From Promicromonospora sp. Populi (GTDB lineage: Bacteria; Actinomycetota; Actinomycetes; Actinomycetales; Cellulomonadaceae): a stretch of 64,000 nucleotides of DNA. Below the pieces are notes generated by a model. That model was given only the letters and a program-made list of their open reading frames with translations, ran no database searches and was not told the origin of the DNA. The translations under genes and the position numbers were made by a program. Location: the NCBI RefSeq assembly GCF_041081105.1, contig NZ_CP163528.1:744001-808000 (forward strand), written 5' to 3'. This document shows, one piece after another, positions 42,376 to 49,895 of the stretch; positions within the stretch are counted from its first letter, which is position 1; every line of letters begins with the position of its first letter.

Positions 42376-42867
42376 CTAGGCCGCGACCTCCTCGAGCGCA
42401 CCTGTCGCGACATCGAACACGAACCCGCGCACGGAGTCCTTCTTGGGGATGAACGGGTTGTTCACGATGCGCTGGAGCGACTGCTTGACGTCGGCGTGCG
42501 CGTCCGGGAACGCCTCAGCCGCCCACGTGGGCCGCAGCCCGGTCTCGTCGAGGATCGACTGCTTGAACTGGTCGTCCGTGAACGTCACCATCCCGCAGTC
42601 GGTGTGGTGGATCAGGATGATCTCTTCCGTGCCCAGCAGGCGCTGGCTGATCGCCAGGGACCTGATCTCGTCCTCGGTGATGACGCCGCCCGCGTTGCGG
42701 ATCACGTGCGACTCGCCCTCGTTGAGGCCGAGGATCCGGTAGACGTCGAGCCGTGCGTCCATGCACGCGACGACCGCCAGGTGCTTGCTCGGGGGGAGGG
42801 GGAGCGGCCCCGTGAACTGGGCCGCGTAGGCCTCGTTGTTCTTCAGTAGCTCGTCCGTGGTGCTCAT
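42376..42867 (-). CDS. Beta-class carbonic anhydrase
   Basis: 163 residues. The Zn/active-site motif CMDAR (Cys35, Asp37, Arg39) and the second zinc pair in LIHHTDCG are both present. It interconverts CO2 and bicarbonate in the cytoplasm. This short beta-CA type (about 160 residues, MSTTDELLKNNEAYAAQF start) is common in actinomycetes. ATG 42865-42867 has a GGAGAAGTCG upstream. It stands alone between hairpins and regulators; no carboxylation gene is adjacent. Confidence 0.92.
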   Translation of the reverse strand: MSTTDELLKNNEAYAAQFTGPLPLPPSKHLAVVACMDARLDVYRILGLNEGESHVIRNAGGVITEDEIRSLAISQRLLGTEEIILIHHTDCGMVTFTDDQFKQSILDETGLRPTWAAEAFPDAHADVKQSLQRIVNNPFIPKKDSVRGFVFDVATGALEEVAA

Positions 42868-42980
42868 TCTCGACTTCTCCGATCGGATGGAGCGGGAAAT
42901 GGTGCGCGGACCATAAACCTCCATCGCGATCTGAAGCTGCAGTTGCCAGCGCTGTCTTGCCTGTTGAGATCGAACCGGCG

Positions 42981-44105
42981 TCAGCCGGCGATGATGCGCT
43001 CGGCGACCTCGGCCGCCCGGTCGATCGGCACCGCGAACCCGATGCCGATGCTGCCGGAGCCGCCGACGGTGGCGATGGCCGTGTTGATCCCGACCACCTG
43101 TCCGCGCAGATCGACCAGCGGCCCGCCGGAGTTGCCCTGGTTGATCGACGCGTCGGTCTGGATCATCGGCCCGGGATAGTTCTCGGAGGCGCGGTCGACG
43201 GCGCTGACCACGCCCGCCGTCACGCTGCCGGTCAGTCCGAGCGGCGACCCGACGGCGATCACCGGCTGGCCGATCTGCAGCGCCCCGCTGGTGTCCAGGG
43301 CCGCCGCCGGGGTCGTGCCGAGGTCGGCCTCGATGACCGCTATGTCGTTGCGCTCGTCCGCACCAAGCACCTGCCCGACCACGGAGCTCCCGTCACCCAG
43401 CAGGAGCTCGACACTCTCGGTGCCGACCACCACGTGCCCGTTGGTGACCACGTGGCTCCCGTCGATGATCACCCCCGACCCGCCACGGTTCCCGGCCCGG
43501 ACCTGCACGACGCTGGGCAGCACCCGCTCGGCGGCGCTCGCCGTGGTCGCGCCGCCCAGGTCCGCGACCACTGGTGCCGGCGCGTCCTGCTGGGCGAGGC
43601 TCAGGCCCGTCACCACACCCGTCGTGGCCGAACCGACCAGCGCGCCGAGCGCCAGGGCGGTGGCCAGGGTCAGCAGGGGCCGCGCCCTGCGGGGCGCGGG
43701 GTCGGGCGGAGCCTCAGTGCCCGACGACGTCGGCCCGAACACCGGCGGCGGCGCGAACCTGCTGCGGGGGCCCACGAGCGCGGGGCCCACGAGCGTAGGA
43801 CTGGCCGGCGCAGGGCCGCCCGAGGCCGGGGCTACTGGCGGGATCAGCCGGCTGCGGCCGGGCGCGGGGGGCGCCGGCGGCGGCGTGGCCGGCTCACCGA
43901 GGACAAACCGGCGCGGCCCGGCGGGCCGGCCCAGACCGGGACCGAGATCGGCGCCGGGACCAGCTCCAGGGCCAACTCCAGGGCCAGCTCCAGGGCCGGC
44001 TCCAGGACTGGCTCCAGGAACGTCGCCGATACCGTCTATCAGACCGTCCCCACGAGGGACGGGACCACTCGGCAGACCATTCGGACGCGGGGCGGGGTTC
44101 TGCAA
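42981..44105 (-). CDS. Membrane-anchored trypsin-like serine protease (HtrA-type, no PDZ)
   Basis: 374 residues. A Pro/Gly/Ala-rich cytoplasmic region (1-140) contains PGAG repeats. One transmembrane helix (about 143-170) follows, then an S1C protease domain with His in VTNGHVVV (about 223), Asp in RNDIAVIE (about 254) and Ser in QGNSGGPL (about 326). The protein ends after the protease, so there is no PDZ domain. It lies 23 bp downstream of the VWA gene and is probably the last gene of the moxR operon. It likely acts on misfolded or regulatory proteins outside the membrane. Confidence 0.88.
   Translation of the reverse strand: MQNPAPRPNGLPSGPVPRGDGLIDGIGDVPGASPGAGPGAGPGVGPGAGPGADLGPGLGRPAGPRRFVLGEPATPPPAPPAPGRSRLIPPVAPASGGPAPASPTLVGPALVGPRSRFAPPPVFGPTSSGTEAPPDPAPRRARPLLTLATALALGALVGSATTGVVTGLSLAQQDAPAPVVADLGGATTASAAERVLPSVVQVRAGNRGGSGVIIDGSHVVTNGHVVVGTESVELLLGDGSSVVGQVLGADERNDIAVIEADLGTTPAAALDTSGALQIGQPVIAVGSPLGLTGSVTAGVVSAVDRASENYPGPMIQTDASINQGNSGGPLVDLRGQVVGINTAIATVGGSGSIGIGFAVPIDRAAEVAERIIAG
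43960..44019 (-). repeat. 12-bp repeats coding PGAG units in the protease
   Basis: Five 12-bp units of the form CCAGCTCCAGGG (plus strand), 43960-44019, encode the Pro-Gly-Ala/Ser-Gly run in the cytoplasmic tail of the protease. The array could change length in steps of four residues without a frameshift. Confidence 0.75.
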
Positions 44106-44128
44106 GGCAAGGCTCCTTAGAACTCGGG

Positions 44129-45157
44129 TCAGACCAGCCGGGAGAACCAGCGCAGGGACAGCGCGGTGGCGACGATCGCGAGCGCCAGGCCCAGCAGGAC
44201 CAGCGGCGTGGTGACGAGGGTGGTCTCGGTGCGCCAGCCGATCGAGGAGCCGATGTCCTCGTAGACCTGGTCCAGCTCGGCGCCGCTCTCGGCCCGGTAG
44301 AAGTGGCCGCCGGTGTCCTCGGCGAGCGTGCGCAGGGACTCGTCGTCGGCGGGTACCGACTGGGTGCTCACGCCGTTGCTGATGACGCCCCCGGGGGTGC
44401 CGTAGGCGATGGTGGAGACCGGCATCTCGGCCTCCAGCGCCGCCTGCGCGGACTCCGCGGGGCTGCGGCCCGCGGTGTTGAACCCGTCGGAGAGCAGGAC
44501 CAGCCGGGCCGGGATCGACACGGCGTCCTCGGTGTCTTCAGTGCCCTCCGTCTCCGCCGGGTTCTGCGCGTCCGTCCCGCTGGGCGAACCGTCGTCCGAC
44601 GCCGCCTCCTCGGCGGACGCCTGCCGGACCACCTCCTCCGCGGAGGCGAACACGGCCTCGCCGATGGCGGTGCCGCCGCGCGCCTGCAGGGCCTCGATGG
44701 AGCGGACGACGAGCTCGCGGTCGGCCGTCACGGGTGTGACCACGCTGGCGTCGCTGGCGAAGGCGACCGCCCCGACCTGGACGGTCTCCGGGAGCTCGCG
44801 GACGAACTGGACCGCTGCCAGCTTTGCGGCGGTGATCCGGTCGGGGGCCACGTCCTGGGCCTCCATCGAGCCCGAGACGTCGATGGCGATGATGACCGTC
44901 GCGCGTTCGTACGGGACCCGCAGGTCCATCTGCGGCCCGGCGGCCGCGGTGGCGAACACGGCGAGCGCGAGCAGGACCAGCCCTGTGGCCAGGTGGCGGC
45001 GCCAGCGGGGCCGGGTGGGGGCTACACGGTCGAGCATCGGCAGGGTCGCGAAGCGCACGGCGTAGCGGGTGCGGCGCCGCTGCAGCAGCACGTAGGCGAC
45101 GGCGAGCGCGGCGACCGGGACGAGCGCGAGCAGGATCAGGGGGCTGGTGAAGGTCAC
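44129..45157 (-). CDS. VWA domain protein (BatA-like)
   Basis: 342 residues. Two N-terminal hydrophobic helices (residues 6-25 and about 57-75) are followed by a von Willebrand A domain with MIDAS motif DVSGSM (Asp93, Ser95, Ser97) and ARLVLLSDGFNTAG. A C-terminal transmembrane helix (TTPLVLLGLALAIVATAL) closes it. This is the BatA type associated with MoxR ATPases, thought to act in envelope assembly or chaperoning. The insert at about 185-215 is unusually acidic (GTDAQNPAETEGTEDTED). GTG 45155-45157 has GGAGGAC upstream and overlaps the DUF58 stop. Confidence 0.92.
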   Translation of the reverse strand: MTFTSPLILLALVPVAALAVAYVLLQRRRTRYAVRFATLPMLDRVAPTRPRWRRHLATGLVLLALAVFATAAAGPQMDLRVPYERATVIIAIDVSGSMEAQDVAPDRITAAKLAAVQFVRELPETVQVGAVAFASDASVVTPVTADRELVVRSIEALQARGGTAIGEAVFASAEEVVRQASAEEAASDDGSPSGTDAQNPAETEGTEDTEDAVSIPARLVLLSDGFNTAGRSPAESAQAALEAEMPVSTIAYGTPGGVISNGVSTQSVPADDESLRTLAEDTGGHFYRAESGAELDQVYEDIGSSIGWRTETTLVTTPLVLLGLALAIVATALSLRWFSRLV

Positions 45158-46071
45158 TTTGTCCTCCGGGGACGTCGTACGGGGGCGCGGCGCCGGTCCC
45201 GGACGAACCGGGCGAGCACCGCCGCCCAGTCCTGGTCGGTGCTCACGCGCAGGTGCTCGGCGCGGCAGGCGCGTACGGCGGCGGCGGTCTCGTCGCGGTG
45301 GCGGGCGGCGACGACGGCGTAGGCGAGCCGCAGCTCGGGGTCGGACGTGGAGACCTCGCGCTGCCGCCCGGTCTCGGGGTCGACGAAGACCACCTCGCCG
45401 ACGTCGGGCAGCTCCTGCTCGCGCGGGTCGTCCACCTCGACGACTATCACGTCGTGCCGGGCGGTCAGCCGGCGCAGAGGTTCCTCCCACTCGAAGGGGC
45501 GCTCGACGCCGCCGTCCGGACCGACGAGGTCGGTCACGACGACGCACAGGCCCCGGCGTCGGGCGCGCGCGCCGAGGCCGCGCAGGGCCGTTGAGAGCGG
45601 GACCTCCGGGCTGCCTTCGCGCCCGGCGGCGGCGAGCCGGGACAGCGTGACGGCGGCGGCGCGCCCTGGGCGGGGCGAGATCCAGCGCAGGCCGGCGTCG
45701 TCGAGCAGGCCGATGCCCACGCGGTTGCCGGGTGCGGCGGTGAGCAGGGCGACGGCGGCCGCCACCTGCTCGGCGACGTCCACCTTCTCGGTCTCCGCGG
45801 TGCCGAACGCCATGCTCGGGCTGCGGTCGATCAGGAGCCAGGTGTCCAGCTCGTGCTGGGCGCGCGTGCGCCACAGGTGCCCCTCGCCGGTGCGCGCCGT
45901 GACGTTCCAGTCGATGCGGCGCACGTCCTGGCCCGGCTGGTACAGCGTGAGCTCCTCGGGGTCCGTGCCGGGTCCGAGGGCGTGCCCGTCGCTGTCGCCC
46001 TGCAGCAGCCCGTCGACGCGGCGCCGGACCGTGAGCTCGAGGCGGCGGAACCGGCGCGCCGAGTCGTTCAT
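45154..46071 (-). CDS. DUF58 domain protein
   Basis: 305 residues. The DUF58 signature is GTDPEELTLYQPGQDVRRIDWNVTARTGEGHLWRTRAQHELDTWLLIDRSPSMAFG (about 35-90), the last part resembling a VWA MIDAS strand, and VVVTDLVGPDGG follows. It is the invariant partner between MoxR and VWA genes in Bat-like operons. It has no signal or membrane segment and is presumed cytoplasmic. It overlaps both neighbours by 4 bp, so moxR-DUF58-VWA are translationally coupled. Confidence 0.92.
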   Translation of the reverse strand: MNDSARRFRRLELTVRRRVDGLLQGDSDGHALGPGTDPEELTLYQPGQDVRRIDWNVTARTGEGHLWRTRAQHELDTWLLIDRSPSMAFGTAETEKVDVAEQVAAAVALLTAAPGNRVGIGLLDDAGLRWISPRPGRAAAVTLSRLAAAGREGSPEVPLSTALRGLGARARRRGLCVVVTDLVGPDGGVERPFEWEEPLRRLTARHDVIVVEVDDPREQELPDVGEVVFVDPETGRQREVSTSDPELRLAYAVVAARHRDETAAAVRACRAEHLRVSTDQDWAAVLARFVRDRRRAPVRRPRRTK

Positions 46072-47114
46072 CGCACCAGCACCTCCTCCTCCGCCGGGGC
46101 CACGCGCGGCTGGGGCACGGCGGTCAGGACGGCGTCGATGACGGTCCGGGGGTCGATGCCGTCGGCTGCCGCGTCGAACGAGAGGACGAGCCGGTGGGCC
46201 AGCACGTCACCGGCCAGGTCGACCAGGTCGGCCGGCAGCACGTAGTCCCGTCCGCGCATGAGGGCCAGCGCGCGTCCCGCTGAGATCAGGCCGAGGCTGC
46301 CGCGCGCACTGACGCCGTACTCAAGGACGCCGTCGAGGTTGTGCAGGCCGTACTGGTGCGGCCGGCGCGTGGCCATGACCAGGGCCACTGCGTACTGCGC
46401 GACGGCGTGGTGGACGAACACCTGGTCGGCCTCCTGCTGGAGCTGGCGGACCGTCGCCGGGTCGAGCAGCGGCTCGACGGTCGGGGGAGCGACGCTCATG
46501 CGCTGCACGATCGTCAGCTCCTCCAGCTCGTCGGCGTGGTCGACGTCCACCTTGAGCAGGAACCGGTCCCGCTGGGCCTCCGGCAGGGCGTAGACGCCGT
46601 CGTTCTCGATCGGGTTCTGGGTGGCCAGCACGAGGAACGGGTCGGGCAGCGCGTAGGTGCGCCCGCCGATGCTGATCTGCTGCTCGGCCATGGCCTCCAG
46701 CAGGGCGGACTGGACCTTGGCCGGGGCACGGTTGATCTCGTCGGCCAGGACGAGGTTGGCGAACACCGGGCCGAGCTCGACGTCGAACTCCTCGCGCGAC
46801 GGCTTCCAGACCCGGGTGCCGACGATGTCGGACGGCATCAGGTCCGGGGTGAACTGGAGGCGGGTGAACGAGCCGCCGGCCACCGCGGCCAGGGTGCGCA
46901 CGGCGAGGGTCTTGGCGACGCCCGGCACACCTTCGAGCAGCACGTGGCCGCGTGCGAGCAACCCGACCGTGATCCGTTCGACCATGTGGTCCTGCCCGAC
47001 GATGACTCGCTTGACCTCGAACAGGGCTCGTTCGAGCAGCGCGGCGGGCGGCCGTAGAGGCGCGTGGGTGGCGACGGCGGGGATGTCCTGGGTGGCTGGC
47101 CTGTGGTCGTCCAT
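46068..47114 (-). CDS. MoxR family AAA+ ATPase
   Basis: 348 residues. Walker A GVPGVAKT (62-69), Walker B LVLADEINRAPAKVQSALLEAM, sensor region FLVLATQNPIEND, and arginine-finger EAQRDRF. MoxR ATPases act as chaperones that insert cofactors or mature partner proteins through the VWA/DUF58 partners encoded next. It is the first gene of a four-gene operon (moxR, DUF58, VWA, protease). The 114-bp gap to the divergent response regulator contains direct repeats of OmpR type. Confidence 0.93.
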   Translation of the reverse strand: MDDHRPATQDIPAVATHAPLRPPAALLERALFEVKRVIVGQDHMVERITVGLLARGHVLLEGVPGVAKTLAVRTLAAVAGGSFTRLQFTPDLMPSDIVGTRVWKPSREEFDVELGPVFANLVLADEINRAPAKVQSALLEAMAEQQISIGGRTYALPDPFLVLATQNPIENDGVYALPEAQRDRFLLKVDVDHADELEELTIVQRMSVAPPTVEPLLDPATVRQLQQEADQVFVHHAVAQYAVALVMATRRPHQYGLHNLDGVLEYGVSARGSLGLISAGRALALMRGRDYVLPADLVDLAGDVLAHRLVLSFDAAADGIDPRTVIDAVLTAVPQPRVAPAEEEVLVR

Positions 47115-47157
47115 GGCTGAGACTTCACCCGATGGTTAAGAAAATTGCAGGAAACCA

Positions 47158-47177
47158 GAGCGAAAGCCGAGCGAAAG
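47158..47177. promoter_or_regulatory. Direct repeats, candidate OmpR-family binding site
   Basis: GAGCGAAAG occurs twice (47158-47166 and 47169-47177) with an 11-bp period, the layout used by OmpR/PhoB regulators. It lies between the divergent moxR operon (start 47114) and the response regulator (start 47229). Confidence 0.55.
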
Positions 47178-47228
47178 GTGTGCGGCCAGGATCTGCAAGC
47201 CGGGGCCCGGGGCGGTTACGGTGCTGCT

Positions 47229-47945
47229 GTGCGGCTGCTGATAGTGGAGGACGAGGCTGGTCTGGTGAGTGCCCTGCAGGTGGCGTTGCGCCGCGAGGGC
47301 TACGCCGTCGACCAGGCAGGTACGTGTGCCCAGGCCCGGGAGAAGCTGAGCCTGAACCCGTACGACCTCGTGCTGCTGGACGTGACCCTCCCCGACGGGA
47401 CGGGCTTCGACCTGACCCGGGAGATCCGTGCCGGGCAGGTCCCGCTGGCCGAGGGTGAGCCGCCGCGCATCCTCATGCTGACCGCGCGGGGCCGCCTGAC
47501 CGACCGGGTGACGGGCCTGGACGTGGGGGCCGACGACTACCTGGTCAAGCCGTTCGCGATCATCGAGCTGACCGCCCGGATCCGGGCCCTGCTGCGCCGC
47601 GAGGCCCGCGAGGTGACCGCGGTGCTCGCCCACGGCCCGATCCGGCTCGACGCCGCGCGGCAGCTCGCCTGGCGCGGCACCCGGGAGCTCGCGCTGACCC
47701 GCAAGGAGTTCGCGGTGCTGCGCTACCTGATGAACCGGCCCGCCTACGTGGTGCCCGCCGAAGAGCTGCTCGAGCACGTGTGGGACGAGAACGCCGACCC
47801 GTTCACGCAGACCGTCCGGGTCACCGTCGGCACGCTGCGGCGCAAGCTGACCGTGGAGGGCGAGGAAGCCGCGCTGGAGACCGTCATCGGCCGCGGCTAC
47901 CGGCTGCGCGAGCTGCCCGCGTCCGTCGAGGGCGTACCCGCATGA
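47229..47945 (+). CDS. OmpR/PhoB family response regulator
   Basis: 238 residues. The receiver starts VRLLIVEDE with phosphoacceptor Asp51 in LVLLDVTLPDGTGF and Lys in DDYLVKPFA. The C-terminal winged helix (LALTRKEFAVLRYLMNRPAYVVPAEELLEHVWDENADPFTQTVRVTVGTLRRKL, ending GRGYRL) is intact. The upstream open frame to 47145 is not used; GTG 47229 begins the domain. It overlaps the kinase by 4 bp (47942-47945). It probably autoregulates and may control the divergent moxR operon through the direct repeats. Confidence 0.92.
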   Translation: MRLLIVEDEAGLVSALQVALRREGYAVDQAGTCAQAREKLSLNPYDLVLLDVTLPDGTGFDLTREIRAGQVPLAEGEPPRILMLTARGRLTDRVTGLDVGADDYLVKPFAIIELTARIRALLRREAREVTAVLAHGPIRLDAARQLAWRGTRELALTRKEFAVLRYLMNRPAYVVPAEELLEHVWDENADPFTQTVRVTVGTLRRKLTVEGEEAALETVIGRGYRLRELPASVEGVPA

Positions 47946-49225
47946 CCCGTTGGTGGCCGACCCGATGGGCGGTCCCTGGCTGGGCGAGGACGGTACGGAT
48001 CAGGCTGGCGCTGACCTACTCGGCGACGCTGTTCGGCATCACCGCACTGATCCTCGCGGGCGTCTACTTCGCCCTGTCGCGGACCATCGTGGCCAAGCCG
48101 CTGGACCCGGTCACGGTCAAGCGGATCGAGAAGGAACCCGACGGCAGCTTCGGCTACAAGCCGGGCGAGCAGTTCCAGGCCGCGGACTTCGACAGCGTGC
48201 AGCACGCCGTGAACTACGCGGCGCTGCACACCCTGCGTGACTACTCGGCGCTCGCGCTCGCCGTGATGTTCCTGCTCAGCATCGCCGTCGGCTGGTGGGT
48301 CTCCGGGCGGGCGCTGCGGCCCGTCGAGGCCATCACCCGCACCGCCCAGGAGATCGGGGCTACCGACCTGTCCCGCCGTATCGGGGCGACCGGCCCGCGC
48401 GACGAGCTGCGCACCCTGGCCGACACCATCGACGGGATGCTCGACCGCCTCGACCGGGCGTTCACCGCCGAGCGGCGCCTGATCGAGGACGTGTCCCACG
48501 AGCTGCGCAACCCGGTGATGGTGGTGCAGGCGAACGTGGAGGCGGTGCTCGGCAACGAGCAGGCGGACCGGGCGCAGCGCGCCGAGGCGACCGCCGCCGT
48601 GCTCGGCGCCACCAGCCGGATGTCCCGCCTGCTGGAGGACCTGCTGGCCACCGCACGGTTCCGGTCGGAGGCCTTCACCGACCGGGAGGTCGACCTCGCC
48701 GCCCTGGCCGAGGGTGCGGTCCGGGAGAACCGGGCGGTCGCCGAGCGGCGCGGTGTGCGCATCGTCGAGCGGATCCATCCCGGCCCGGTCGCCTACGGCG
48801 ACATGAACGCGCTGGCCCGCGCCGTCGACAACCTGCTGTCCAACGCGGTGCGGCTGGCGCCCGCGGACAGCGTGATCACGGTGGGTGTGGGCAGCCGGCG
48901 GGGCTGGGCCTGGGTGGCCGTCGCCGACGAGGGTCCGGGTGTGCCACCCGACGCCAGGGACCGGATCTTCGACCGGTTCTACCGCGGCGAGAACGGGGAC
49001 GGCCCGGGCCCGACGGCGGGGCCGGAGGGTCGCCCGGGTGGCTCCGGGCTGGGCCTGGCGATCGCCCGGCAGGTCGCCGAGGGCCACGACGGGCACCTGC
49101 TGCACACGGACCACGGGCCGGGGGGCAGCACCTTCACCATCTGGCTCCCGGACCGCACCCTGGACCGCGCGACCAGCCGGGGCGACCTCCCGCCGTCCGG
49201 CGACCCGCTGGTGTCCGGAGCCTGA
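47942..49225 (+). CDS. Two-component sensor histidine kinase (HAMP/HisKA)
   Basis: 427 residues. TM1 (about 21-45), a short extracytoplasmic loop (about 46-98, acidic and Lys-rich), TM2 (about 100-122), then HAMP (GRALRPVEAITRTAQEIGATDLSRRI). HisKA follows with His186 in DVSHELRNPV, and the HATPase has the N box NLLSNAVRLAP, G1 DEGPGV and G2 GGSGLGLAIARQ. The signal is unknown. It is translationally coupled to the response regulator. Its 3' end runs into a 21-bp tandem repeat. Confidence 0.92.
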   Translation: MTRWWPTRWAVPGWARTVRIRLALTYSATLFGITALILAGVYFALSRTIVAKPLDPVTVKRIEKEPDGSFGYKPGEQFQAADFDSVQHAVNYAALHTLRDYSALALAVMFLLSIAVGWWVSGRALRPVEAITRTAQEIGATDLSRRIGATGPRDELRTLADTIDGMLDRLDRAFTAERRLIEDVSHELRNPVMVVQANVEAVLGNEQADRAQRAEATAAVLGATSRMSRLLEDLLATARFRSEAFTDREVDLAALAEGAVRENRAVAERRGVRIVERIHPGPVAYGDMNALARAVDNLLSNAVRLAPADSVITVGVGSRRGWAWVAVADEGPGVPPDARDRIFDRFYRGENGDGPGPTAGPEGRPGGSGLGLAIARQVAEGHDGHLLHTDHGPGGSTFTIWLPDRTLDRATSRGDLPPSGDPLVSGA

Positions 49226-49233
49226 CGCCCTCG

Positions 49234-49317
49234 GCCCGGACGGCTACGTCGTCAGCCCGGACGGCTACGTCGTCAGCCCGGACGGCTACGTCGTCAGCCC
49301 CGACGCCTACGGCGTGA
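49234..49317. repeat. 21-bp tandem repeat at a convergent boundary
   Basis: Four 21-bp units (49234-49254, 49255-49275, 49276-49296, 49297-49317). The first three are identical and the fourth diverges. The unit is GCCCGGACGGCTACGTCGTC plus A. It lies between the kinase stop (49225) and the MarR stop (49307), overlapping the last codons of the latter. Confidence 0.85.
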
Positions 49318-49756
49318 GCTTGCGCGCGGCCTCCAGCAGCGCGCGCATGCCGCGGGTGAGGGCGCTCAGGTCGTCGACGTCGAGCAGGGCGAGCAGGTCC
49401 GGCGGCAGCTCGTCGTCGTGGGCGACGAGGCGCCGGATCGCCTCGCTGCCCTTGTCGGTGCTGGTCACGCGCCGAACGCGGCCGTCAGCCGGGTCGGGGG
49501 TGCGCCGAGTCATGCCGGCGGCGTTGAGCCGGTCGAGGATCCCGGACACGGTGGCGGGGGAGACACCGAGCGCCTCGGCCAGCCGCTGCGGCGTCGACTC
49601 GCGGTCCACCTGTACGAGCGCCAGCGCCCGGAGCTGCTGAACCGTCAGGTCGGTCTCGAGCAGGGGGCGCAGGCGCGAGGCGAAGAACGCCTCGCCGAGC
49701 TGGTGGTGCACGTCTGCGAGCTCCGCCAGGAGCTGGTCGCGATTCTCGTCGGTCAC
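49307..49756 (-). CDS. MarR family transcriptional regulator
   Basis: 149 residues. The winged helix is LTVQQLRALALVQVDRESTPQRLAEALGVSPATVSGILDRLNAAGMTRRTPDPADGRVRRVTST (about 37-100). It is divergent from the RND-type permease gene, and a short inverted repeat in the 139-bp gap is a plausible operator. MarR proteins commonly repress drug efflux pumps until the drug binds, so control of the permease is likely. Confidence 0.9.
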   Translation of the reverse strand: MTDENRDQLLAELADVHHQLGEAFFASRLRPLLETDLTVQQLRALALVQVDRESTPQRLAEALGVSPATVSGILDRLNAAGMTRRTPDPADGRVRRVTSTDKGSEAIRRLVAHDDELPPDLLALLDVDDLSALTRGMRALLEAARKLTP

Positions 49757-49824
49757 GGGGAGACCTTAGTGGCCAGGTCACCGCTCGGTAACGCAGTTGC
49801 GGGGCCGGAACCGGGGGGAGATCC

Positions 49825-49839
49825 TTTGCGTTAGGCAAA
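49825..49839. promoter_or_regulatory. Candidate MarR operator ahead of RND permease
   Basis: Inverted repeat TTTGC-GTTAG-GCAAA in the gap between the divergent MarR and permease genes, with an A-rich stretch directly after it (AAAATACT). Confidence 0.5.
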
Positions 49840-49895
49840 ATACTGCGCCGAAGGAGTCGTGGCACCCGGCGTAACCCCCAGAGCTGGAGGCAGTT

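Noticed and set aside
49234..49317. Possible CRISPR array
   Set aside because: The units are contiguous with no unique spacers and there are no cas genes. It is a plain tandem repeat.
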